Shown: positions 9,868 through 19,724 of the stretch, piece after piece
Layout of the letters: each line of letters opens with the position of its first letter
How positions within the stretch are numbered: position 1 is the stretch's first letter
Source of the DNA: Omphalotus guepiniiformis
Taxonomy: Eukaryota; Basidiomycota; Agaricomycetes; Agaricales; Omphalotaceae
Direction of reading: 5' to 3'
Length of the DNA stretch: 64,000 nucleotides
Assembly (NCBI GenBank): GCA_028554645.1
Contig: JAQOOI010000018.1
Coordinates: 310,001 to 374,000 of the forward strand
Position numbers and translations under genes: made by a program
Notes under the pieces: model-generated
Told to the model about the DNA's origin: nothing
The model's input: the letters and a program-made list of their open reading frames with translations, nothing else
The model's database searches: none

Positions 9868-11445
9868 TTAGTTTTTCGAACCTCCAGGAGTGTTTATAGA
9901 CACTTGTCCATCAGACAAGGCCTTATACTCAACTCCCATCCTTTCTAGCTGTTCAAGTACTTGTACAGCCAATGTATCAACTTCATTATTTTCCATTCCC
10001 AGGGGGCTAGCTTCGTGCAGCTGCACCTGGTATGCATTTGGCATAGATTCTACTTCATATAAGAACTGATCTGGGTGGACTTCTACATCCCATCCCTTCT
10101 CTTTTGCAATTTTCTCAATCTTTTCTTTTCTAGTCTCTTTATCTCCTTCATTTATCCAAGGAAGTGGCGAACCATCCTTTAGTTCCCATCTATTCCTCGC
10201 ATTTCGCTTCATCCATCCCTTACTTACAAAGTGATGTTGAGCTGGACAGTCTTGTGAACCATGTCCTCTGCCTCCACACATGAAACAAGCTAGATCACGG
10301 GCAGGCATAACTCTACTCGTGTCCAGAAGTCCTCTGTTAGGCATAGAAGACATACCAACATTCGTCGAAGACGCTAGACCCATATTTCCAGTGTTTCTAC
10401 TTGACATTTGTACCATCCTTATCAAGGACTTCATCATCTCTTGATTCTGGTTCGTCATAGTGTCTAGCTTCTGGTGAATGGTCTTAATTTTCGTCTCGTT
10501 ATCATCTACTGTGTACGAAATCTTTCGTTCCCACTCATTCTGTGCTTCTTCCTGCTTTATAGCAGTTAACCTGTCAGTCATAGATGGTCGGCTCGAGAGG
10601 GGTCTAGCTCCAGTGTTTATGACACCTGGTAGGCTCCAACTCGCTCCTACATCATATAATTCCTCAGGAGGAATAGCACATACAGCTTTTGCAGCTTTTA
10701 CAACTTGCTCTAGAGTCCAAGGATCATCTCTTCGACGAACCCCTTCTCCAGTACCATTAGTTGATAATTTTCGAATAACTCTCTTTCTAAACTGTTCTTC
10801 TAGAGCAGCTAGATATCCTTGTACTGCCTCGAAGTTCGAGATGACAGCATGTCCACTCATTAACTTCTTTGCTTCAATCTGATACGCCCTCGAGAAGGCC
10901 AAAAGCTTCTCTAGTTGACCAGATGGCACTAGCATGTACTTTTCAATTACACTCATGAGCCTCTGCTTCGAGCCATATCCGTCCTTATCACTAGAATCCG
11001 GATAGCAGTCAAGCAAGGCAACTCTAAATGTTTCCCAATCATCTCCTGAAGCTGCATCAAGCGTAGCTAGCTCCTTTCTCGTCTCATAAGTCATGTATTT
11101 CAAGGCTAGATGGATCTTCGCCATCTCAGATCTGATATTTAAAGTCCTAAAGATTTCCTCTAAGTCCTCGAGCCATCCTGCAAGTTTCTCAGGACGATCT
11201 CTATCAAATATGGGTGCCTTCTTTGAGACTTTCGGTAACTGCTCGTTTTGTACTTCGGCGAGCACCTCAGCAGGTAGCTCTCGTAAGTATGCATCTACTA
11301 CTTCAGTTTGTTGAGGTCGGCGCGGCCGATTTCCTCCAGGATTTCGATTCGCCGCAGCCTCATCATTATTTGGTTGTCTCTGCTGCTGTGGGTTTCGCCC
11401 TTGACCAGCAGGTCCAGCAGTAGCATTATTTCCTTCATCAGGCAT
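9868..11445 (-). CDS. gag: Gypsy A gag
   Basis: Capsid/nucleocapsid protein. The first AUG after the primer binding site is at 11445 (MPDEGNN), which I take as the start; the frame stays open without any AUG back to about 11702 and that extension resembles Gypsy C's, so a longer form is possible. The middle contains a helical retrotransposon-gag-like region (WLEDLEEIF, FRVALLDCYP). The C-terminal part has a CCHC zinc knuckle C-x2-C-x4-H-x4-C (CFMCGGRGHGSQDC). The stop TAA at 9868-9870 directly follows a slippery run leading to the protease frame. Confidence 0.92.
   Translation of the reverse strand: MPDEGNNATAGPAGQGRNPQQQRQPNNDEAAANRNPGGNRPRRPQQTEVVDAYLRELPAEVLAEVQNEQLPKVSKKAPIFDRDRPEKLAGWLEDLEEIFRTLNIRSEMAKIHLALKYMTYETRKELATLDAASGDDWETFRVALLDCYPDSSDKDGYGSKQRLMSVIEKYMLVPSGQLEKLLAFSRAYQIEAKKLMSGHAVISNFEAVQGYLAALEEQFRKRVIRKLSTNGTGEGVRRRDDPWTLEQVVKAAKAVCAIPPEELYDVGASWSLPGVINTGARPLSSRPSMTDRLTAIKQEEAQNEWERKISYTVDDNETKIKTIHQKLDTMTNQNQEMMKSLIRMVQMSSRNTGNMGLASSTNVGMSSMPNRGLLDTSRVMPARDLACFMCGGRGHGSQDCPAQHHFVSKGWMKRNARNRWELKDGSPLPWINEGDKETRKEKIEKIAKEKGWDVEVHPDQFLYEVESMPNAYQVQLHEASPLGMENNEVDTLAVQVLEQLERMGVEYKALSDGQVSINTPGGSKN
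9871..9877 (-). promoter_or_regulatory. -1 frameshift site gag-to-pro, GAAAAAC
   Basis: The gag zero frame ends TCG AAA AAC TAA. A -1 slip on GAAAAAC enters the protease frame, open through CTA ATA CTT TCG ATG. It is a near-canonical heptamer; the relative Gypsy C has the canonical GGGAAAC at the same site. Confidence 0.6.
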
Positions 11446-11836
11446 GTTTGTAAAATCAGAGAATTCAGGACTTGGTAGTCTTATATCTCCTATAACTTCG
11501 TTTGTTCCTCTATACCTCTCTCTAGACAGAGGCAAGTTGTTTCGAACAGGGATTCTACTACGACGAGGGGGTCTAGACTCGAATATTAATTCTTCTTGTC
11601 CAGCCTCACGGGAATTTCGTGTAGTTCTAGGTTTTCCACGACGGCTAGAGTCACTAATCTTTGCAAGAGACTCGGATTCGAAGTAGAATACCTTGAAGTG
11701 TTATGCAAATGTACAATTTCCACTTCGAGAGGCAAATCAAATCGTCAATTCAATTCGCCGAGGTCAAAAGACAGCGATATTTAGACACAGAGGTCTTTCA
11801 AGAGTAAAACTCGATATAATTGTTTTCTGAAACTAC
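11446..11836 (-). other. AUG-free 5' leader and conserved non-AUG gag extension
   Basis: From the primer binding site to the gag AUG at 11445 there is no ATG on the transcribed (minus) strand in any frame. Codons in gag frame from about 11702 to 11446 are open and encode a basic segment (motifs KIS, NSREAGQEEL) that aligns by eye with the matching segment of Gypsy C (NSQRAGEEVL). Non-AUG initiation or a spliced upstream exon would explain this. Confidence 0.5.
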
Positions 11837-11854
11837 CCCTCGCGGTGGGCTCCA
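11837..11854 (-). promoter_or_regulatory. Primer binding site (copy A)
   Basis: Minus strand TGGAGCCCACCGCGAGGG, 3 nt inside the 5' LTR; it is complementary to a tRNA 3' end finishing GGGCTCCA. The identical 18 nt occur in copy B (47215-47232) and Gypsy C (19705-19722). I cannot assign the tRNA isotype from sequence alone. Confidence 0.8.
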
Positions 11855-11857
11855 GAT

Positions 11858-12092
11858 AATAGCAGCGTAATGAGTACTCTAAGACGTAGGAACTCGTCTA
11901 AACTCAAAGGTTGCCTTGTAAAAGCGAGTGTAGTCTGGCGTTGGCAAAGATTCCGCACGCAGAAAACTGACTAAAGTCGAGCTAGACTGTTGGAAAGACT
12001 AACTGAACTGTAAGATCACCGTCTAGACCCTTCGACGAGTACCAGAAACAGCAAACAGACAGACACAGACAGACAGACACAGACAGACAGAC

Positions 12093-12123
<31 letters not shown>

Positions 12124-13353
12124 GTTCAAACACAACAGATGTTCAGATATTTAGCACTCTATTAAAGCACTGCAATTCCTAATAGTCCGCCTCTACCAGC
12201 TCGAAGAACCGGGGCCTGACGTTCACAATCAAGAGGCCTTCTGCGATTTAACGCTCTAGAAGATACGTAAAGTTCTCCAATTTGGCGGGCAGTCGTAACC
12301 TGGGGCGCTCGACCCTATACATGACAGTATATGTACTCTACTGCTTGTAAGTATTTCATAAATAGATAGAAAACTGAGTGGAGTAATTAAAAGGAACAGA
12401 GGGATAACATCGAGTATAAAATGGATATAAACAGAAACAATATGACTGAGTTGGGTAAGTAGGCACGTCTAGAGGGTAATTATGTGCAGTTCTTGGGTAT
12501 ATATGTGTAAGTATTATGTTTTAGTGATGTTTTTGGTACATCTAGACCCTTCTTATCATGCGCTCGAGCCATTCTAAACGAACTACTCCTATGCATTTCG
12601 TTATTATTCATCTTCGTAACTGTTTTACAGTGTACTTATAGGGGCGCCGAGGGCAGTTTCTAGTCATTTATCCCGTCGGGCTTCCGTATTTTCTCCTATT
12701 TCGACATCTAGACCCCATAGCACCTCGTAGATATACCAATATCCAGCGCTCGAAGGTCAATTCTGTCATTACTTTACTAATAAGTTATTATACAGTCATC
12801 GAGACTGATCATTTTCATAGCTTTGACCATCTAGTATCTCGGAACGGAATCGTCGATCATATATTTCCGATCATAAAGCGTTATCTCCAGTATATCATCA
12901 ATCTGCAGGTTCTAGGAGGTCGGCTAAGTTCGAACAAACCATTTTGATGGCTCGGCGATACCTCTAGCTTTGTCCTTTCGACATTATCGAGGCTCATGAG
13001 GCTATTACGCCTGTGTGTGTGTAGTTTCTTCCTTCCTAAGTCCCGTGGATTACACAGATACTTAAATAGCGACTTCCAGACGAAGGGCTCTTTGCCAGGC
13101 AGGGTGGGTCTGACCATACTGTACAGTCTCGCAGCAGGTAGTTACTTCGCCGAAGGTCTAGAGGCATATCAGCCATAAGGTCTTGATGCATACTCGTACA
13201 TCGTAGTCCTTTCACTTCGAGCCTTTAACTATTCGTGTTCTATGTTTTAGCTAGCACTATGGGACATAGCCTAGCCCTTTATTCCCATCATATTCACAGT
13301 AGAAATCGTTTAATTTCAGGTATTTCAGGTGTGTATGCGTTTTCAGCGCAACA
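11858..13353 (-). repeat. 5' LTR of Gypsy A
   Basis: 1496 bp, matching both 1492-bp LTRs of copy B apart from one extra 4-bp unit in a CAGA microsatellite at 12055-12124. On the minus strand it starts TGTTGCGCTG and ends near GCTGCTATT(A); the end is ambiguous by one base. It contains several CTAGACCC motifs. The LTR must hold the minus-strand promoter, which I could not locate with confidence. Confidence 0.92.
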
Positions 13354-16300
13354 ACGTCATCAGGGCAAACCCATCTACAGATAATGTCTTCAAAGAACTA
13401 TTCACCCATTAACCTTGCTGTCTCTGATTTCAATGCTCTACCTTCTGACCAAGAAGACAATGCACATCTACCATGAACAACATTTGAACAGCCATTACTA
13501 GGTGGTGACACTTTTAAACACATCTACATGAACCTTTTGAAACAAAGAAGGTGTATAAGTAAGAGTGGGTGGTATTTTCAGAAGTTCCAACTTTCTATTT
13601 TGGCAAGCCTGACATGATTGGACAAACCAATTAATATCTTTCTCCATATCTGGCCACCAAAATCTCTTGTCTATGACAGCTTTAGTTGCAAACATCCCTT
13701 TATGACCCAAATTGTCATGTGCAGCATGCATCATGTACATTCTCTTTGCTTTAGATACAACCAACTTGTGTTGACCATCTAGTTCTTCATCCCTTCTATA
13801 CATTTTACCATCTTTATCAACAAATAACTTAACAGCTTGTCTTAGAAAAGATCTCTTTTCAGTTTTATTCAAACTTTTAATAACAGCTGAGTTCTTGTCT
13901 TGATGCCAATCCTTTATTAAAGGTAGAAGGTCATCCATCTTCTTTTCTTCATCCCTTCTATGTACTTCACTATAAGGATGAGAATTACTCCACTCTGGAT
14001 CTCCTGGTTGAATTACTAAAGTTTGAGCAAAAGCACTTTTCACCATTCCATGAGCTTAAACTCTAATCCTATAACATTCTGCAATTCTTTCTTCTTCTAT
14101 GCATTCTTGCAAATCATCTTCAAAATCATTTTCAGAGTTTGCCATTTCAAAAAGATAACCACCTCTATTGTCTATTTTATCTCTGAAAGATTCAAAGTCT
14201 AGTGGTATATCATCTTCTTCATTTTGCATTCTAAACTGTAATGGTTCTCCATTATCTTCATCTACATAGTCTTCCTCATTTACAGGTGGTCTTTCAGTTG
14301 TTATACCTCCAGGACCCCTTCTAGATAGACCATCTGGTCCATGTAAAGTTCCCTTAACATGTACCAATGTAAACTGATATTTCCTTATATCTTCCATCCA
14401 CCTGTTTATAGTTGCATTAGGACCTGAACTGGGATGATCCAACATGCCCTTTATATAACTAGCATCTGTTTCCACAGTCAAATTCCTACACCCATAAATC
14501 AAGTAATAAGAAGCTTCTAAAGCTAATTTCAGACCATACAGCTCTCTTTTTGGTTGAGAAAACCTTGCTTCCCTTTCATTCAATGTAATTGAACCAAAGT
14601 AGTTAAAGTACTTCTTCTTAGGATCTTCTGGGTCAGTCTGATATATATAATATTCAACTGCCATCCAAGAAGTATCTACAGCAAGTGTAATCCCATTTTC
14701 TGACATATAGACTATAGGTCTCAAACAAGGTGCAACTCTGATAGCTTCCTTAAGAGCTACTACAGAATCCCATTGTTCAGCCTTCATCTCAAATGGAACA
14801 TTTCTGGTCAAATATTGCAAAGGTGCAGCAATTTTAGCATAGTCCTTTATAAACTGTCTAAGTTGGCCAGCAGTACCCAAGAAAGCTCTGACATCTATTT
14901 TAGAGTCAAATCTTTGCCATGCAGTAACCACTTCTGCTATCTTATTAGAAGGTGCTTGACCTTCATATAAACAACAGCGACCAACAACCATGCCTTCCTT
15001 TACACAAATGAATGCCTTTGTACCAGAAAAGGTACCACCAACATATTTCATTCTTTGTATCACTCTATTCATATTCTGCATATGTTCCCATACAAATCTC
15101 CTTATACCATTGTTTTGAAGAATAGTTTCATATCTGCCATCTGATAACTCATATCCCGTTGCTGGACCCCTTGCGGGTACATCATCAACATAAGGTATAG
15201 TCACATGTGGGATTTCATCTCTCAGAATGAAAGTAACATCATCATGAAAGATAGGTACTGAGTTAGTCCAACCCATAGGCAGTTTTACTAGTCTATGTGG
15301 CCCAAATGGTGTTTGGAAGGTGGTTAAGTCTCTAAAATCATCATCTATCAACCTTTCATCATATCCAACAAAGATGTCCAGTGTTCCTAGACATGCTCTT
15401 CCTGCAAAGTTTCTAGCAACATCTGCAGTAGCTGGTGGAATCCCTGAATGTTGTATAGTAACTTTATTCAATGGTTCCAGACTATGCACCAATCTCAAAC
15501 TTTTTCCATCTTTCTTTAAAACACAAAACCATTTTGATCTATAAGAAGAACTTAAAGGTTCATAAACTCCAGAATCAATTTTTGCCTTTATAATTTTACA
15601 CACATCATCAAATATACCAGGTGGTATTGGAATGTTTCTTTCAACCCAAGGTACATGTGGTAAGACTGGAAATTTCACAGGTGGGAAGAAATCTGTTCTA
15701 AAGTTTCCTCCTTCTGCAGGTTCCCAAGCAAAAGCTTTTTCCTGTTGTTTCATCAAATGATGAACTAACTTCATTTCTTCTGGCCATAAAAAGCCTTCAT
15801 CATGATTTTTGTCTATGATATTCTTTCTTTCTTCATTGTATCTTTCACCCGGTGTGAACTCGGGTGGATTTGGAGATAATTCCGGCATTTCTGCTAACGG
15901 ATCACCAAAAATATTCCTTTCTACACGAAACTCAGCCGGTAAAGTAGCTTTGACCGGTCTAACTTTATCCTCTACAGATTTGTACTTTTCATACACATCT
16001 ACAAACTCTTCATCATTTTTCTCTTTCCCTATATTACAAGAATTTTCCTCTTGAAACATAGTATCCTTCTTTTCTTTCAACTCTTCTCTCCAACTACAGA
16101 ACACTTGCTTGTGTTTTCCTCTACTCTCTATAGTAGTAGAGTTCATATAGGCATCTAGCACTTCTGCAGCTTCTTTATCTTTTTCCACATACTCTTTAGC
16201 AGCAAATACAAAAGTTTCTGCCAATTCTTCTTTCTTAAAAGTTTCATCTTCATCAGGTAGTTTATACCCATCCACAAACAATTCACCATTTTCTTTCAGG

Positions 16301-16359
16301 CCAACTCTTAGAGCTACCTCTCCCTGAGGGACAATCAGATCATAGAGGTCTGAAAATTT
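13354..16359 (-). pseudogene. pol: Gypsy C pol (RT-RNase H-integrase), broken
   Basis: RT with YVDD (VPYVDDVPA), RNase H (AVDTSW, VETDAS) and integrase zinc domain (HDNLGHKG..CQAC) are readable. Lesions: an in-frame TAA at 14056-14058 between RNase H and integrase; a 1-nt insertion in an A run near 13515 that shifts frame just after the first integrase Asp (HVDVFK); and interruption by copy A at 13354, at the codon before the second catalytic Asp (TDN). The main open part is 14056-16281, upstream-open to the AAATTTT slippery site. Confidence 0.9.
16353..16359 (-). promoter_or_regulatory. Relic -1 frameshift site pro-to-pol, AAATTTT (Gypsy C)
   Basis: Same heptamer and position as in copy A. 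In the ancestral zero frame (GTA AAT TTT CAG) the pro frame would end at a TGA six codons after TTT, as in A. A 1-nt indel between the protease ORF end (16402) and this site has now put protease and pol in the same frame with stops between them. Confidence 0.55.
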
Positions 16360-16401
16360 ACAACCCCTTCTTGTATATCTTTAGGTACCACAGGTGGAGG
16401 T

Positions 16402-17718
16402 CTACAAATCTTTAAGAGTAGATCCTTCTTTCTTCTGTTCAATTCTAACATCTCTTCCTCTCAGATAGGTTCCAATAGTACACTTGTAGCCAGAATTTAG
16501 ATCAGTTATGGTTATCTCTTGACCTCCATCCTCAAAGTTCTTTATTATACTTTGGGTGTTTACATCAAAAGGTCTACCAAGTAAAACTTGATATGGAGCC
16601 TCTTCCACAATATGAACTTGCAAGTAGACTGTTAAGTCCCCAAATACAAACGGTACATTTCTAGCCATACCCTTAGTAGGCTTTAAACTCCCATTTGCAC
16701 TTTGCATGTGAATCACTACATCAGGATCCCATGACATTCCAAGTCCCATTGCTACCATTTGATCCATTGATATGATCTGAGAACCACTATCTAGAACAGC
16801 TTCCACAGTTTCATCAGAGTTATTGATTTTTGGGAATACTACTCTAAGTCCTTCTGACTCTCTAGCCACCAGTATAACTTTATCTTTCTTGTTAGGACCT
16901 AGATCTCTAAGGAATTGCTCAACTACATCTTGGTGAACAATAGTACCAGCTTTCAATTCACCAGTATCTTTTGTCAATGTAATGAAAGTCTCCTTTAAAG
17001 ACCAAATATCCTCAACATTTACTTTCTTTATTGGTTCCACCTCAGAGTCTATTTGAATAGGATTCAAATCATTCTGATTAGATTCTATCTGCAAGAAAGC
17101 CTTCTCTGCTCTCTCAACAACCCTTCTATTTCTAGCTTTTCTCAATATAACAGCTCTAATGCCTGGAGATACAGCCATAAGGTCTCCAACTGGAACAGTA
17201 ATATCCATATTGAAAATCTTTTCTGCCATTTCCTCTTCTAAACCTGGTTTAGATAAAGTAGAAGCATGTCTAAAATCTCCAATCTTTCTAGCTGTTTCTT
17301 TATAAACTATAGCATTCTCTTTATTACTTTCTTTCTGAACATTTTCAATCACTTCATTTCTAACTTTGTTCAAAGCTTGGTTACTAGGAATAGGATCTCT
17401 TGATAATGGCTCCACTCTATCAAATGGCCTTTCCTTAGCAGGCTCAACATTAATTTCTTTTTGACCTGGCTGAATAACCATATCCTTTATAGAAGGATCC
17501 ATTATATCCTCTTGACCTCTTAGTAAAGCCTCTTCATTATCCTTTGTTTCTTTCTCTAACTTCTCCATTCTCAAGGGTGGAGGTACATACAACCTTTTAT
17601 CAAATCCTTTCGGCCTTATAATTTCTACTTCTATTCTCTTTTTAATACCAACTCTTTGTTTATCCTCAGGGACCTTCTTTGCGGTACTGTACACATTTCT
17701 AGTACTAGATCCCATCAT
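16402..17718 (-). pseudogene. pro: Gypsy C protease ORF
   Basis: 438 codons with the aspartic protease signature VLDSGSQ and the later LLGRPF motif, collinear with the A protease ORF. The ATG at 17718 is probably not the real start, since the frame is entered from gag via GGGAAAC. The C-terminus is truncated by a frameshift: homologous reading continues in the +1 frame (PPPVVPKD) to the AAATTTT site. Confidence 0.85.
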
Positions 17719-17726
17719 CGGAACAC

Positions 17727-19199
17727 TTAGTTTCCCGACTGGTTCAAGTAAGAAGCCTGACCATTTGAAGTCTGGCTTTTATCCTGATTTTCAATTCTAT
17801 CCAATCTTTCTGAAATCTTCAACAAGGTGTTGGTAAAGACTGACATATCAAAACTATTATGTTGAGATTCAGAAGGTCCACTAGGCATATTATATCCCAT
17901 GTCACTTTCTTCTGCAAAGATGAAGGCATTTTTGCCAACTTCCTTATCCCAACCCTTTTGTTTAGCAATAGCTTCGATTTTGTCCTTTCTAGAAGAATTT
18001 ATATCACCAGATGGAGCAACTTGTCCATCTTTCATGACTATCATTCCTCTTGCATTCCTAACTAAATATCCCTTCTCAAACTGTGATTTCTGGTGAGGAC
18101 AATTTGTAGCAATATGCCCTTTCTCACCACAGAAATAACAAGAATATTCTGTAGGTCCTTGTGGGTTTGCATATCTATTACCACGGTTCTGACCCATAGC
18201 AATAGATTGCATGTGTGGTATATTCATACCATTGTTACCACCTAATGTTTCTGCAAGAACTTTTTGAACTTGAGAGATCAAGGTAGCTTGATTCTCTTCA
18301 AATCTAGATTGCACCTGTTTCAAAGCAACTTCATGCCTATCCATTGTATCAGCAATCTTTCTTTCAAATTCATTCTTCTCAACATTCTCCCTTTTAATGT
18401 TAAAAGGTGTGTAACTTCTCTCTCTTTCTGTTTCAGAAGCTAAAAACATGCCAACTATTGCAAAACCATCATCCATGTTATTCTCACAGATGTGGGCAGC
18501 AGCAGCTATCACATCCTCAATAGGATACTTGTCTTCCCTTCTTCTAGGATTATCTGGATTAGCTATATAAGTCTTTTCCAGTCTATCCTTTACTTTATCC
18601 CAGAAAGCAGGTTCTAAGGATCTGCCAAACAGAGTTACTGCCTCTAAGTTAGAGATAACAGCAGGTGGCTTTGCAGCTTTCTTATACTCATATTCAAACA
18701 GCCTTTTAAACTTAAAGAACTTATCAAAGTTCTTCAATGGAATATATGCATACTCTGAATTTAACTTTCTCAACTTGGTCAGAGAACCTCCTTCTTCTAA
18801 AGAAGACTCTGGAAAGTTTTGTTTCAAAGCATCTTTGAATGTTCCCCACTTTCTACTTTTTGTTTCAGGGTAAGCTTCAACCCTTTTCTTTGTATCATGA
18901 GTCATCCAGTCTGTAGCTAAGTAAATCTTTGCTGCATCATCTTTAATTCCCATTTTCAGGAATATTTCTTCCACTTGTTCCAACCAGCTTATCAAACTGC
19001 CAGGATCTACATGGTCAAAGATAGGTGCCATTTTTGATTTCTTAGGAAGCTTATCATTCTGGATTTCCTTCAATGCTTCTGGGGAAAGTTCATGAATTCC
19101 CACAAAAGTTGTCCTTGTATTATCATTGTTTCTGGGTATATCATCATCTCCTCTACTTTGTCCACTTGGACCAGCACCAGTAGTACTAGTAGCAGGCAT
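17727..19199 (-). CDS. gag: Gypsy C gag
   Basis: 490 codons from the first AUG after the primer binding site (19199). It has a retrotransposon-gag-like helical middle (WLEQVEEIF) and a CCHC zinc knuckle (CYFCGEKGHIATNC), then a helical tail. It appears uninterrupted although the rest of the element is decayed. It is open without AUG upstream to about 19551. Confidence 0.88.
   Translation of the reverse strand: MPATSTTGAGPSGQSRGDDDIPRNNDNTRTTFVGIHELSPEALKEIQNDKLPKKSKMAPIFDHVDPGSLISWLEQVEEIFLKMGIKDDAAKIYLATDWMTHDTKKRVEAYPETKSRKWGTFKDALKQNFPESSLEEGGSLTKLRKLNSEYAYIPLKNFDKFFKFKRLFEYEYKKAAKPPAVISNLEAVTLFGRSLEPAFWDKVKDRLEKTYIANPDNPRRREDKYPIEDVIAAAAHICENNMDDGFAIVGMFLASETERERSYTPFNIKRENVEKNEFERKIADTMDRHEVALKQVQSRFEENQATLISQVQKVLAETLGGNNGMNIPHMQSIAMGQNRGNRYANPQGPTEYSCYFCGEKGHIATNCPHQKSQFEKGYLVRNARGMIVMKDGQVAPSGDINSSRKDKIEAIAKQKGWDKEVGKNAFIFAEESDMGYNMPSGPSESQHNSFDMSVFTNTLLKISERLDRIENQDKSQTSNGQASYLNQSGN
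17730..17736 (-). promoter_or_regulatory. -1 frameshift site gag-to-pro, GGGAAAC (Gypsy C)
   Basis: Canonical X XXY YYZ heptamer in zero frame TCG GGA AAC TAA, directly before the gag stop. A -1 slip continues GGG AAA CTA AGT GTT CCG ATG into the protease ORF. Confidence 0.75.
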
Positions 19200-19724
19200 A
19201 GTAGTAACTTCTCTGAAACTCTGTTTAGATTTTTGTGCTGAAGCAGGTAGTCTATAAGACTTTCCAAATCCAACAGTAGATTTAGGCGGACGTAAACGAT
19301 CAAGTTCACCGGGTATGAACTCCCGATTATTGTCAGATGACAGAACAAAAGAACCAGGTAATACTGGATCAACACTTTCAGGCTCTGGTACTGATTTCCC
19401 TTTGCCCTTAGATGCGGAACTAGTAACACTTCTTTCTCTTGTAGAAGATCTGAATTGAAAGTTTAAAACTTCTTCACCAGCTCTTTGGGAATTCTTTGTC
19501 TGACGTTTTGGTTTAGATTTGCTAGGTCCACTAATTTTGACAAGTGAACTTCACAATCCAAAAATAAAGCAAAAGCTCTATGTAGCACTGTATAGAACAA
19601 AACAGTACTTTATTGCACAACACAAATTTCCTTGTAATTCAAACGGTAAAATTCCGTTAGAAAGCCACGAATTTGTCCCTCACAAAGTCAATTTGTACTT
19701 TTGACCCTCGCGGTGGGCTCCAGA
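19200..19724 (-). other. Gypsy C leader: AUG-free gag extension and primer binding site
   Basis: The primer binding site is 19705-19722 (minus TGGAGCCCACCGCGAGGG, identical to copies A and B). From there to the gag AUG at 19199 no ATG occurs on the minus strand. The gag frame is open from about 19551 with a basic segment similar to that of A. Confidence 0.6.

Larger units (their letters stand above)
1..13353 (-). mobile_element. Ty3/Gypsy LTR retrotransposon, copy A (3' LTR end outside window)
   Basis: Read on the minus strand the order is 5' LTR (11858-13353), primer binding site, gag, protease, RT-RNase H-integrase. A 4.3-kb block with two plus-strand spliced genes then precedes the 3' LTR. 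Base 1 corresponds to base 35377 of the complete sister copy B, so about 1.7 kb (polypurine tract, part of the leader and one LTR) lies left of the window. A and B differ by only a few substitutions, a 2-bp indel and one CAGA unit, so both are young. A sits in the integrase frame of Gypsy C; the right flank begins ACGTC at 13354, the expected 5-bp target duplication, whose partner is off-window. Confidence 0.95.

Noticed and set aside
9189..9899. 236-codon plus-strand ORF opposite the Gypsy protease region (also at 44567-45277)
   Set aside because: It is antisense to a well-supported protease ORF, has no start context or motif, and its composition is that expected from the reverse complement of charged coding sequence.
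12055..12124. CAGA repeat as a possible CRISPR-like or telomeric array
   Set aside because: It is a simple microsatellite inside the LTR, present in all three LTR copies, without spacers.
12881..13117. 78-codon minus-strand ORF in the LTR (also at 34657 and 48255)
   Set aside because: Inside the LTR, no motif, and an LTR ORF of this length is expected by chance.
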